Assembly: GCA_018365895.1 (NCBI GenBank)
Contig: JAGZJD010000063.1
Coordinates: 1-12,161 of the forward strand
Direction: 5' to 3'
Length of the DNA stretch: 12,161 nucleotides
DNA from: Lachnospiraceae bacterium
GTDB lineage: Bacteria; Bacillota_A; Clostridia; Lachnospirales; Lachnospiraceae
Shown: piece after piece, positions 6,506 through 12,161 of the stretch
How the letters are laid out: every line of letters begins with the position of its first letter
Position numbering within the stretch: position 1 is the first letter of the stretch
Made by a program: the position numbers and the translations under genes
The notes under the pieces: generated by a model
What the model saw: only the letters and a program-made list of their open reading frames with translations
Told to the model about the DNA's origin: nothing
The model's database searches: none

Positions 6506-7000
6506 TTATCTTGTAATTCCGAGCTGCTCCAGAATATCACGCTGTTTCTGTTCCATGACTGCACGCTCTTCCTCTTCCATATGGTCATACCCCATCAGAT
6601 GAAGCATACTATGGGCAATCAAAAATGCATATTCCCTGCGAATAGAATGTCCGTATTCTTCTGCCTGAGCGATTACCCGCTCTTTTGAAATCACAATGTC
6701 TCCAAGTACAAGCTCTCCACTCTCTGGATCAAATGCAGAATCGTCTTCTTCCAGAAAATCAAATGTTCCCGCCTCTTCATAGGCAATCATCGGGAAAGAC
6801 AGTACATCTGTTGCCCGATCAATTTCCCGAAAGTTTCGATTCATTTCCTGAATCTCGTTATTCATTGTTAAGAGCAGGCTAACGGTGGCTTCATAAGGGC
6901 ATCCCTCATAATCCAGCGCCGCCTCAATTACTTCTTCTGCTAATTCCTTTGTCTCCAGCGGAAGTTGTAAATCGCCTTCTTCTTCAAATAATAATGTCAT
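6506..7000 (-). CDS. ybeY: Endoribonuclease YbeY (rRNA maturation factor)
   Basis: A zinc-dependent single-strand endoribonuclease needed for 16S rRNA 3'-end maturation and 70S quality control. The 164 residues carry the defining H-x3-H-x5-H zinc motif, HSMLHLMGYDH (H130, H134, H140). The substrate-side segment MNREIQ-like (MNNEIQEMNRNFREIDRATD) is followed by VLSFPM (67-71), and GELVLGDIVIS (95-105) is also typical. The acidic insert around 73-95 is often present in clostridial YbeY. The ribosome site AAGGAG is well placed before the ATG at 7000. It follows phoH by 17 bp, the common phoH-ybeY pairing, and precedes the SpoVB-like gene. Length is normal and no key residue is missing. Confidence 0.96.
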   Translation of the reverse strand: MTLLFEEEGDLQLPLETKELAEEVIEAALDYEGCPYEATVSLLLTMNNEIQEMNRNFREIDRATDVLSFPMIAYEEAGTFDFLEEDDSAFDPESGELVLGDIVISKERVIAQAEEYGHSIRREYAFLIAHSMLHLMGYDHMEEEERAVMEQKQRDILEQLGITR

Positions 7001-7017
7001 GGTCGTCTCCTTATTTT

Positions 7018-8046
7018 TTATTCCTTTGTTTTATTCTTTTTATTTCCTTTTGTCCGCTCCTTTGTTCTGCCTTCCTTTACTCCGGCTTTCGGTTTTGTTT
7101 CATATGCTTCATAAGCCTGAACAATCTTTTGTACGAGCGGATGGCGCACAACGTCTTTACTTGTCAGATTGCATATCTTAATGTCCTCTATCTGACTTAC
7201 GACTTTCACTGCAATATCAAGACCGGATACCTGACCGGATGGAAGGTCTTTCTGTGTTGCATCACCTGTAATAACAACTTTCGATCCAAAGCCAATTCGT
7301 GTCAGAAACATTTTCATCTGAGCCGGTGTTGTATTCTGTGCCTCATCTAAAATAATAAATGCATTATCAAGCGTACGTCCCCGCATGTAGGCAAGAGGCG
7401 CAACTTCTATCAGACCTTTCTCCGAATTCTTGATAAAACTGTCTGCACCCATAATCTGATAAAGTGCATCGTAGAGCGGTCTTAAATATGGATCAATTTT
7501 ACTCTGCAGATCCCCCGGAAGAAATCCCAGCTTCTCTCCTGCCTCAATTGCAGGTCTTGTCAGAATGATCCTTCCCACCTCATTATTTTTAAATGCAGTA
7601 ATTGCCATCGCCATTGCCAGATAAGTTTTTCCGGTTCCTGCCGGTCCAAGCCCAAATACAATCATATGATCCCGAATTGCATCCACATATTTCTTTTGTC
7701 CTAATGTCTTAGGCTTTACCGGTTTTCCCATGATTGTATGACAAATGATCTCTTTATCAATTTCAACTAGCGTACCACTTTTATTTTCCATTGACAGAGC
7801 AAGTGCATAATTCACATTTTGTTCCTGAATCTCATTGCCGCGCACAGAAAGCTCTGTCAATTCTTTCAACACAGACTTTGCACGGTTCGCCTGCGCCGGC
7901 TCACCGATAATCTTAATTCCATCTGCACGGGGAATGATGCTGACATGAAGTGTCCGTTCAATTTTCTTTACATTTGTATCAAACTGGCCAAATACATTTT
8001 GCTCATGTCCGCTCGGAATTTCTATCATTGTTTCGAGAATACTCAT
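7018..8046 (-). CDS. phoH: PhoH family P-loop ATPase
   Basis: A cytoplasmic PhoH-like ATPase of 342 residues. It has a small N-terminal KH-like region (about 15-75) and a RecA-like P-loop domain with Walker A GPAGTGKT (134-141), Walker B IILDEAQN (231-238), and downstream GDATQKDLP (261-269) and HPLVQKIV. Its partner role with YbeY in RNA quality control is inferred from the conserved gene pairing rather than proved. The C-terminus from about 318 is a lysine-rich, low-complexity tail (KEGRTKERTKGNKKNKTKE) likely to touch nucleic acid. The start codon touches the yqfD stop (TAA then ATG with no gap), and the ribosome site GGAGAGG lies inside the last yqfD codons, so translation is coupled. No independent promoter could be identified, although a housekeeping gene behind a sporulation promoter would need one. 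Confidence 0.95.
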   Translation of the reverse strand: MSILETMIEIPSGHEQNVFGQFDTNVKKIERTLHVSIIPRADGIKIIGEPAQANRAKSVLKELTELSVRGNEIQEQNVNYALALSMENKSGTLVEIDKEIICHTIMGKPVKPKTLGQKKYVDAIRDHMIVFGLGPAGTGKTYLAMAMAITAFKNNEVGRIILTRPAIEAGEKLGFLPGDLQSKIDPYLRPLYDALYQIMGADSFIKNSEKGLIEVAPLAYMRGRTLDNAFIILDEAQNTTPAQMKMFLTRIGFGSKVVITGDATQKDLPSGQVSGLDIAVKVVSQIEDIKICNLTSKDVVRHPLVQKIVQAYEAYETKPKAGVKEGRTKERTKGNKKNKTKE

Positions 8047-9276
8047 TTATTCCTCTCCTTTTATATGATCAGTATCTTTGACGGCCTGCACCGTCTCCCC
8101 GACGGTTTTGATGACCGTCAAAGTTCCCTTTGCCACAGCGTTGCCGTGATCTTTGTATATTTTAACATTATTTTCAAGAATTTGAACCCCTTTTTTCCTT
8201 AATTCTTTGCAAAACCTATTAAATTCTTCTGTCATTTTCTTGCGAATCTCAGAATCCGCATACTCTGTATCAGAAAATGTGTATGCCCGTATCTCTTTTA
8301 CTCCAATCTTAATTGGAAGATCAAAGTGTTCTCCAATTCTCAATGTTTTCTTCTTCACATACGTTTCTGATTCCGGAAACCGGTGAAACAATATCCCTGC
8401 CTGAATCGCATATGGACCGGCTTCCAGTAAAAGCGCTTTCCTTTTCTGCCCGGTATAAATTTTCTTTTGATATGCTATTTCCATTTGATTTTCATACGGA
8501 ATTTCCGTCTGAATATAAATATCTGCATCTGCAATATGATATTGATAGTCGGCAACTTCCTTATTGTCATCCAATACAGGAACCGATCCGGACACAAGCA
8601 GATCCCCTTTTTTAATTTCGCTTCCTGCTTCCATCTGCGGCACGCCTTTCCGTGTAACCATTTCTGTAATAATACCATCTGCATCCGAAATAATATCTGC
8701 CGGCGCCTCGATTTCTTCTTTCGGTTCTTCTTCGATCATATCCATGTTTTCCTTCATCTGTACCAAAAGCCTTGTTCCCTGAATAGAAGCAGAAACCCAT
8801 ATCACATCATCATATTCACTACGAATTGCTTTTACAATTTGTTCACAATCAATCTTGCGTTTCAACATTCCGTGATAAATATCCTTTGATGCAAGAAACT
8901 GCAGCACCCCTTCATCTGTATGAGAATAATTACCGCTAATGTGGATGTTCCATATACGAAGTGACATGAGATATACAAGCAGCAGACAAAGTATCACACC
9001 TATAAAAAATGCCTGACGCTTTCGATTTCGGTTTAGAAAAAAAGGCAGTCCTCGCCGTTCCAGAACTTTTATCCTCATATTAGATTTCCGAAGAATCGGT
9101 TTTAGTTTTCGAAAATTCTTAATCGATAAATACATTTCATAAGCGTGTCCGCAAGGTTTCAGTCCCCATAGACGGATTTGATGATGACTGCACAGATTCA
9201 AAAAACGCTCCGGAGAATACCCTGTTATCCTGATTCGCACATATCCCCGGATATACTGAATTAATTTTACAATCAT
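8047..9276 (-). CDS. yqfD: Sporulation protein YqfD
   Basis: A homologue of the YqfD family (409 residues from the chosen start), a membrane protein found across spore-formers and controlled by sigma-E in B. subtilis. About 85 N-terminal residues form a YqfD domain (IRGYVRIRITGYSPERFLNL onward). One membrane segment covers about 90-108, and a long extracytoplasmic or intermembrane part carries the GVPQMEAGSEIKKGDLLVSG segment typical of the family. Its molecular role is unknown. The chosen ATG at 9276 has AAGGAG 4 nt before it. An ATG at 9294 would add six residues and overlaps the yqfC stop as TAATG, but has no ribosome site; both may be used through coupling. The gene lies between yqfC and phoH, the same order as in Bacillus. 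Confidence 0.9.
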   Translation of the reverse strand: MIVKLIQYIRGYVRIRITGYSPERFLNLCSHHQIRLWGLKPCGHAYEMYLSIKNFRKLKPILRKSNMRIKVLERRGLPFFLNRNRKRQAFFIGVILCLLLVYLMSLRIWNIHISGNYSHTDEGVLQFLASKDIYHGMLKRKIDCEQIVKAIRSEYDDVIWVSASIQGTRLLVQMKENMDMIEEEPKEEIEAPADIISDADGIITEMVTRKGVPQMEAGSEIKKGDLLVSGSVPVLDDNKEVADYQYHIADADIYIQTEIPYENQMEIAYQKKIYTGQKRKALLLEAGPYAIQAGILFHRFPESETYVKKKTLRIGEHFDLPIKIGVKEIRAYTFSDTEYADSEIRKKMTEEFNRFCKELRKKGVQILENNVKIYKDHGNAVAKGTLTVIKTVGETVQAVKDTDHIKGEE

Positions 9277-9293
9277 GAAACTCCTTTCCGGCA

Positions 9294-9590
9294 TTAAGAC
9301 AGCGACGGGTATTCAATACTTTTAATACGTCCGCTTACCTTCATTTCATCATTTGTAAAAAAATCTATCTGCATTCCTTCACCTGTTACTTTAATCTGAC
9401 CGGCTTTTGTGCGAATGCGAATCAATACATCTGTATACTCTAACAAGCCGCCATAATTCTCAATATGAAGTTCTATCTGTCCAAGCATGGTAACAATCGG
9501 AACTCCAAGCACCACATCTTTCGGCATATTTACGGCATCTGCCATCCTCGCTCTTCGAAGATTTTTTTCCTGGTTATGTGTCTCACTCAT
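9294..9590 (-). CDS. yqfC: Sporulation protein YqfC
   Basis: A small protein of 98 residues from the chosen start, close to the length of B. subtilis YqfC. The conserved core is DVVLGVPIVTMLGQIELHIENYGGL, with ENYGGLLEYTD and RIRTKAGQI following; no membrane segment is visible. The open frame extends upstream to an ATG at 9641, but those extra residues (MKMPYIYYSK) are unlike the family. They also overlap the probable sigma-E-like promoter at 9620-9647, so the start must be downstream. The ATG at 9590 (MSETHNQE) is preferred; 9602 (MAFLMSE) is the alternative. The ribosome site is weak (TAGG). The family is a mother-cell sporulation protein of unknown mechanism, always next to yqfD. The stop codon overlaps the upstream yqfD start, consistent with an operon. 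Confidence 0.87.
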   Translation of the reverse strand: MSETHNQEKNLRRARMADAVNMPKDVVLGVPIVTMLGQIELHIENYGGLLEYTDVLIRIRTKAGQIKVTGEGMQIDFFTNDEMKVSGRIKSIEYPSLS

Positions 9591-9619
9591 AAGAAATGCC
9601 ATACCTATACTTTTACTGT

Positions 9620-9647
9620 AGTATATGTATGGCATCTTCAATTATGA
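9620..9647 (-). promoter_or_regulatory. Sigma-E-like promoter of the yqfC-yqfD cluster
   Basis: On the minus strand TCATAAT (9641-9647), a 13-bp spacer and CATATACT (9620-9627) match the sigma-E consensus KMATATT / CATACAMT at 6 of 7 and 7 of 8 positions. B. subtilis yqfCD is transcribed by sigma-E, so the identity of the gene supports the reading. The spacer is at the short end of the usual range. No sigma-A box pair was evident in the same stretch. Confidence 0.55.
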
Positions 9648-9650
9648 TTC

Positions 9651-9674
9651 AAAACTGATTAGATTTCTAATCAG
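9651..9674 (-). terminator. Short hairpin after the SatD-like gene
   Basis: CTGATTAG (9655-9662) and CTAATCAG (9667-9674) form a perfect 8-bp stem with a 4-nt loop, followed on the minus strand by TTTT (9651-9654). The stop codon of the SatD-like gene lies inside the stem. The stem is AT-rich, so termination may be partial, and some read-through into yqfC is possible. Confidence 0.55.
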
Positions 9675-10294
9675 CCCCAATAACGGCAAAAAAGTTTCTG
9701 CATCTCCCGCTTTGTACGAATATACTGATGATATCCCATTCCGCGTACGGCCCGGTTAATATTCTGCTTGGAGGTCTTGAAAATATCTGCCAGTTCTGTT
9801 TGTTTCGGCGGCTCTGCATATCCTGTTTTTAAAATTGTAATCTCCATAATCATACTTTGAAGTGATTTCCAACGTTGCTGTACAAAATCACACATATGAA
9901 GACTTTCATTTAAAAAAGAAAGTGAATCTTCATGAGTGTCTGCCATTACAAGTATCCTTGATACTTGATAGTCATTCTCATGCTGCAGTCTGCTAAGTGC
10001 TTTCTTTGCATATTCATAAGCCGGTCCTGCAACATTTTCTCCAATTCCAACACCAAATCTTATTGGTATTTTGCGAAATCGAAACTGAATAATATCAAGA
10101 ATCTCTAAGACATGTCTGCCCGTATAAAAAAATCCACAAAACTTTCCTTCTTCTGTTGGCACCAGATCTGATGCGATATCCTCCTTATAGTAAGTATTGA
10201 TATACTCTAATGTACGCATAAGATCTTCCCGAATCTTCTCCTGATTATCTGGCTTTTCCGAAAACAACATTTCTCCTATTACCGCATAATACAT
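9671..10294 (-). CDS. Divergent SatD-family protein with C-terminal helix-turn-helix
   Basis: A 207-residue cytoplasmic protein from the ATG at 10294 (MYYAVIGEML), which has GGGGG 7 nt upstream. Upstream in-frame ATGs at 10354 and 10327 fall in the promoter and are rejected. The N-terminal half resembles the SatD family: YAVIGEMLFS at the front, a KEDIASDL segment, and RFGVGIGE...AGPAYEYAKKAL (79-101). Typical members have IGD.V.SR and G(D)EFQG. Here these are IGEMLFSEK and EEGKFCGFF, so residues that might bind metal or nucleotide are altered. The C-terminus (164-192, TELADIFKTSKQNINRAVRGMGYHQY) is a clear helix-turn-helix, as in other SatD proteins, suggesting DNA binding or regulation. SatD takes its name from a streptococcal acid-tolerance locus; its biochemistry is unknown. 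It is monocistronic, with its own promoter at 10323-10350 and a hairpin at its end. Confidence 0.75.
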   Translation of the reverse strand: MYYAVIGEMLFSEKPDNQEKIREDLMRTLEYINTYYKEDIASDLVPTEEGKFCGFFYTGRHVLEILDIIQFRFRKIPIRFGVGIGENVAGPAYEYAKKALSRLQHENDYQVSRILVMADTHEDSLSFLNESLHMCDFVQQRWKSLQSMIMEITILKTGYAEPPKQTELADIFKTSKQNINRAVRGMGYHQYIRTKREMQKLFCRYWG

Positions 10295-10322
10295 AAGATG
10301 CCCCCTTTTCTCTGATAGTTTT

Positions 10323-10350
10323 ATCATACCACCAGAGCCCGAAAAGTCAA
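10323..10350 (-). promoter_or_regulatory. Sigma-A promoter of the SatD-like gene
   Basis: The minus strand has TTGACT (10345-10350), a 16-bp spacer and TATGAT (10323-10328), with TGG before the -10 as an extended element. The start codon at 10294 is about 29 bp downstream. It overlaps the longer in-frame reading of the gene and so supports the shorter start. Confidence 0.7.
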
Positions 10351-10411
10351 CCAAAAATTATTTACATATTTATAATTTGCCCGTTTTTCCATTCATTCAG
10401 CAGAATTTTAG

Positions 10412-11044
10412 TCAACTATTTTTAATAGACTTTTTGTAGATTTGTTTTTCTGTGATAACCATGTCTGCTGCAATATCAGATACTTCCTGCGGAAGCACAT
10501 CTGCAATCTGACATGCATACGCCAGCCCCAAACGCCTGCAGCCTGGAACGTGTTCCAAATATCGGTCATAGTAACCTCCTCCATAACCGAGTCTTCTCCC
10601 ATCCGCGTCAAACGCTACTCCGGGCAAAATCATTAGACTATCTTCCGAAGGCGATACTTCCACAATTCCCTGCCGTAAAATCGGCTCCAAAATCCCAAAC
10701 GTTCCTGATATCAAGTCCGCGCGGGAATGGATCTCAAAAAAACGCATCTCTCTGCCAAATACTCTCGGAACATATAAATGCTTTTGCTCCAGTAAAATTT
10801 TGTCAATCAACGCTATCGTCTCTACCTCTGACCGAAAGCTCACATAACAGAAAATCTCAACCGCCTGACGATATTCTTCCAACCCACAAAATGTCTCGCA
10901 GATCTGTTCACTCTTCTTTCCTCTCTCATCCTTAGATAATGTGTCTCGCAGATACATATACTTTTTTCGTTCTTCTGCTTTCCATTCTGCCAAATGCAAT
11001 TTTTCCACCTCATTCCAGCAATCTGTCATTTGACTTTTTAGCAT
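10412..11044 (-). CDS. 5-formyltetrahydrofolate cyclo-ligase
   Basis: A cytoplasmic enzyme (MTHFS, EC 6.3.3.2) that converts 5-formyltetrahydrofolate to 5,10-methenyltetrahydrofolate using ATP, recovering stored folate for one-carbon metabolism. The 210 residues include the N-terminal nucleotide-binding K/R segment (WKAEERKKYMYLRDTLSKDER, 21-41) and YVSFRSEVET (67-76), where S69-R71-E73 fit substrate contacts. GILEP lies at 117-121, and the defining ATP loop PGVAFDADGRRLGYGGGYYD at 141-160. Length is normal but about 20 residues precede the usual N-terminus. The ATG at 11044 overlaps the HAD stop as TAATG and lacks a ribosome site, so translation is probably coupled. A TTG near residue 16, preceded by GAGGTGG, would be an alternative start. 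Gene names in use include yqgN and fau. Confidence 0.93.
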   Translation of the reverse strand: MLKSQMTDCWNEVEKLHLAEWKAEERKKYMYLRDTLSKDERGKKSEQICETFCGLEEYRQAVEIFCYVSFRSEVETIALIDKILLEQKHLYVPRVFGREMRFFEIHSRADLISGTFGILEPILRQGIVEVSPSEDSLMILPGVAFDADGRRLGYGGGYYDRYLEHVPGCRRLGLAYACQIADVLPQEVSDIAADMVITEKQIYKKSIKNS

Positions 11045-11664
11045 TATTCTATAAAATTTAAAAGTTCTCCAATGTTATCAATCTTTTCAGTTCCGGAAAC
11101 GTCTCCAAAACCATAAGCCGCAAATATAAATGGGACTCCTGCTTCTCTGGACGCTTCACAGTCTCCGACAGTGTCTCCCACATACACCGGATCCTTCAGA
11201 TGATTCCGTTCTACGACTGCCTTAATATTCATTCCTTTACTCTTTTTTGTATTTCCGTAACATTCAATATCTGTTACATAAGCCTCCAGATCTGTCTTTC
11301 TCAGGAACTGCTCAATATATCCGGACTGGCAATTGCTTACAATACAAACACGGCATTTCCCGGATAACGTAATAAATGTGTCTCGCATTCCTTCATAGCA
11401 CAGATCTTCTTCACATGCCTCCAGATAACTGTGTTCATATTCGCAGCAGAATTCCATAATTCTTTCCCGCTCTTCCTGCGTAAGTTCCGGAAACAGATCC
11501 TCTGCAATTACATTCATTGGTTTTCCAAACTCCCGCTTCAAAATCTCTCCTGTAATATGTTTTTCTTTAATTCCAGCCGATAGAACCGCTTGATTCCATG
11601 CCCTTGCCACAACTTCAGTTGTATCCCACAAAGTTCCATCTACGTCAAAAATAATATCTCTCAT
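11044..11664 (-). CDS. HAD-superfamily hydrolase, phosphoglycolate-phosphatase-like
   Basis: A 206-residue soluble phosphatase of the HAD superfamily, class with a helical cap after motif I (about residues 14-90). All four motifs are present: DVDGTL (7-12, with nucleophile D7 and acid D9), VSN (109-111, S110), the lysine of KKSKG (140-144), and VGDTVGDCEAS (162-172, D164 and D168). The pattern resembles Gph/YieH/PpaX-type enzymes; the substrate cannot be read from sequence. I chose the ATG at 11664 because GGAGG lies exactly 7 nt before it. The ATGs at 11670 and 11688 are too close to, or upstream of, that site. The gene is coupled to folate cyclo-ligase by a one-base overlap and probably shares its transcript. 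A TATAAT -10 at 11691-11696 with a poor -35 lies just upstream. Confidence 0.9.
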   Translation of the reverse strand: MRDIIFDVDGTLWDTTEVVARAWNQAVLSAGIKEKHITGEILKREFGKPMNVIAEDLFPELTQEERERIMEFCCEYEHSYLEACEEDLCYEGMRDTFITLSGKCRVCIVSNCQSGYIEQFLRKTDLEAYVTDIECYGNTKKSKGMNIKAVVERNHLKDPVYVGDTVGDCEASREAGVPFIFAAYGFGDVSGTEKIDNIGELLNFIE

Positions 11665-11696
11665 TCTCATTCCTCCATCTTTTGCCACAAATTATA

Positions 11697-11763
11697 AAAT
11701 TGCTCTTCTGATTTTTGCTAAAAGTTCACCTGGAATTAATTTAGCATTTCAGAAGAGCAATTT
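11697..11763 (-). terminator. Nested 67-nt inverted repeat between the YeiH-family and HAD genes
   Basis: AAATTGCTCTTCTGA (11697-11711) pairs without mismatch with TCAGAAGAGCAATTT (11749-11763). Inside, TGCTAAA (11716-11722) pairs with TTTAGCA (11740-11746) across a 4/2-nt internal loop, and a 17-nt loop remains. It lies 31 bp past the stop of the YeiH-family gene. On the minus strand the stem ends in TTTTATAATTT, a broken T-run, so it is probably that gene's terminator, although the stem is longer than most. The following TATAAT (11691-11696) could be the -10 of the HAD gene, so the hairpin and that promoter abut. A structured leader or small RNA is the alternative. Confidence 0.55.
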
Positions 11764-11794
11764 CAATAAATTTATCTGATTCGTTATAAGAATT

Positions 11795-12161
11795 TTACCA
11801 AAGATGCATCGCATGCTGCATTACAAGAGAAACAATCGTGATTCCGATCCAACAGCAAAGTCCCATGAAAATCGGCTTTCCGCCACTTTTGATAAGCTTT
11901 ACTACATCTGTATGGAATCCAATGGCTCCCATTGCCATAATGATAAAAAATTTTGACAATTCTTTCAAAGGTACAAACATTTCCGCCGGAACTCCCATTG
12001 CTGTCGCTGCTGTCGTAATAACACTTGCCCCGATAAAAAACAAGATAAAAAACGGAAATACGCTTTTTAATGACACTTTCTCTCCATCTGTTCCTTCTGT
12101 CTTTTTTGTACGCAAAAAAGCAAGCACTAATGTAATCGGAATGATTGCAAGCGTCCGTGTC
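11795..12161 (-). CDS. YeiH-family putative sulfate exporter, C-terminal part (cut by window edge)
   Basis: The C-terminal 122 or so residues of an integral membrane transporter of the YeiH/UPF0324 family (PF03601), conventionally annotated as a putative sulfate or sulfonate export protein. The open frame runs off the right edge (TRTLAIIPITLVLAFLR at the border), so an ATG or GTG near 12127 is not the true start. Visible features are a short cytoplasmic loop (RTKKTEGTDGEK), a membrane segment FPFFILFFIGASVITTAATA, then LKELSKFFIIMAMGAIGFHTD, the most conserved stretch of the family, and a last segment IFMGLCCWIGITIVSLVMQ. About three membrane segments remain and the stop is normal. A nested hairpin follows. 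Transport substrate and direction are not proved for the family as a whole. Confidence 0.85.
   Translation of the reverse strand, partial: TRTLAIIPITLVLAFLRTKKTEGTDGEKVSLKSVFPFFILFFIGASVITTAATAMGVPAEMFVPLKELSKFFIIMAMGAIGFHTDVVKLIKSGGKPIFMGLCCWIGITIVSLVMQHAMHLW

Noticed and set aside
6949..7350. Hydrophobic plus-strand open frame opposite phoH and ybeY
   Set aside because: The apparent membrane protein is the complement of the lysine-rich phoH tail; it spans two real genes in the opposite direction.
8467..8889. Plus-strand open frame of 140 codons opposite yqfD
   Set aside because: Antisense to a well-supported yqfD, with biased composition and no ribosome site.
10408..10611. Minus-strand open frame overlapping the end of the folate cyclo-ligase gene
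   Set aside because: It is a frame-shifted reading of the cyclo-ligase gene, whose own frame carries all family motifs to its stop; no sign of a real second gene or frameshift.
11697..11763. Nested inverted repeat considered as a T-box leader or a small transposon-like repeat
   Set aside because: No T-box core sequence is present, and the flanks show no target-site duplication; kept as a terminator-like structure instead.
1..12161. Search for CRISPR arrays, tRNA genes, insertion sequences, riboswitches and defence or secondary-metabolite clusters
   Set aside because: No regularly spaced repeats, cloverleaf with acceptor end, transposase, or recognisable system genes were found by reading both strands.

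Overview
The window looks like a chromosomal segment of a low-GC, spore-forming Clostridia, most likely a Lachnospiraceae gut anaerobe (Dorea, Mediterraneibacter or Blautia-like). This is inferred from AT-rich intergenic DNA, GGAGG-type ribosome sites, close packing of genes on one strand, and the gene set: yqfC/yqfD, a SpoVB-like flippase, a BofC-domain protein, and the short DUF896 and DUF4250 proteins. No phage, insertion sequence, CRISPR array, tRNA or rRNA was found. Everything except the DeoR-family regulator is read from the minus strand.

Layout from left to right. (a) 1-1000: a DeoR-family sugar-type regulator on the plus strand. It has its own sigma-A promoter and diverges from a gene lying off the left edge, of which only an extended -10 and a ribosome site are visible. 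A palindromic operator candidate sits between the two promoters. (b) 1005-1474: a small CmpB-type membrane protein whose start lies directly against a strong bidirectional hairpin that ends the miaB transcript. (c) 1495-3509: a housekeeping unit of DUF896 protein, DUF4250 protein (58 aa, easily missed) and MiaB, driven by a clear sigma-A promoter at 3481-3509. (d) 3558-3968: a BofC-domain membrane-anchored protein with its own probable forespore-type promoter. (e) 3984-9647: a six-gene cluster transcribed yqfC, yqfD, phoH, ybeY, SpoVB-like flippase, pyridoxamine kinase, with gaps of 0-17 bp. Its head carries a sigma-E-like promoter. (f) 9651-10350: a monocistronic, divergent member of the SatD family with a C-terminal helix-turn-helix. 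(g) 10412-11664: a HAD phosphatase translationally coupled to 5-formyltetrahydrofolate cyclo-ligase. (h) 11697-11763: a nested 67-nt inverted repeat. (i) 11795-12161: the C-terminal end of a YeiH-family transporter cut by the right edge.

Functionally the window mixes core RNA maturation (MiaB on tRNA, YbeY on rRNA, PhoH as partner ATPase), cofactor metabolism (B6 kinase, folate) and spore formation. The most notable signal is that two separated genes, the BofC-domain protein and the CmpB-type protein, are preceded by the same promoter-like architecture: a TATA-containing -35, exactly 17 bp, then a shared ATGCCAATACTAT block. It resembles sigma-G promoters and would place the CmpB-type protein in the sporulation programme. 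A related but distinct sigma-E-like element precedes yqfC. No clearly new multi-gene system is visible. The interest lies in regulation and in a few poorly characterised small proteins.
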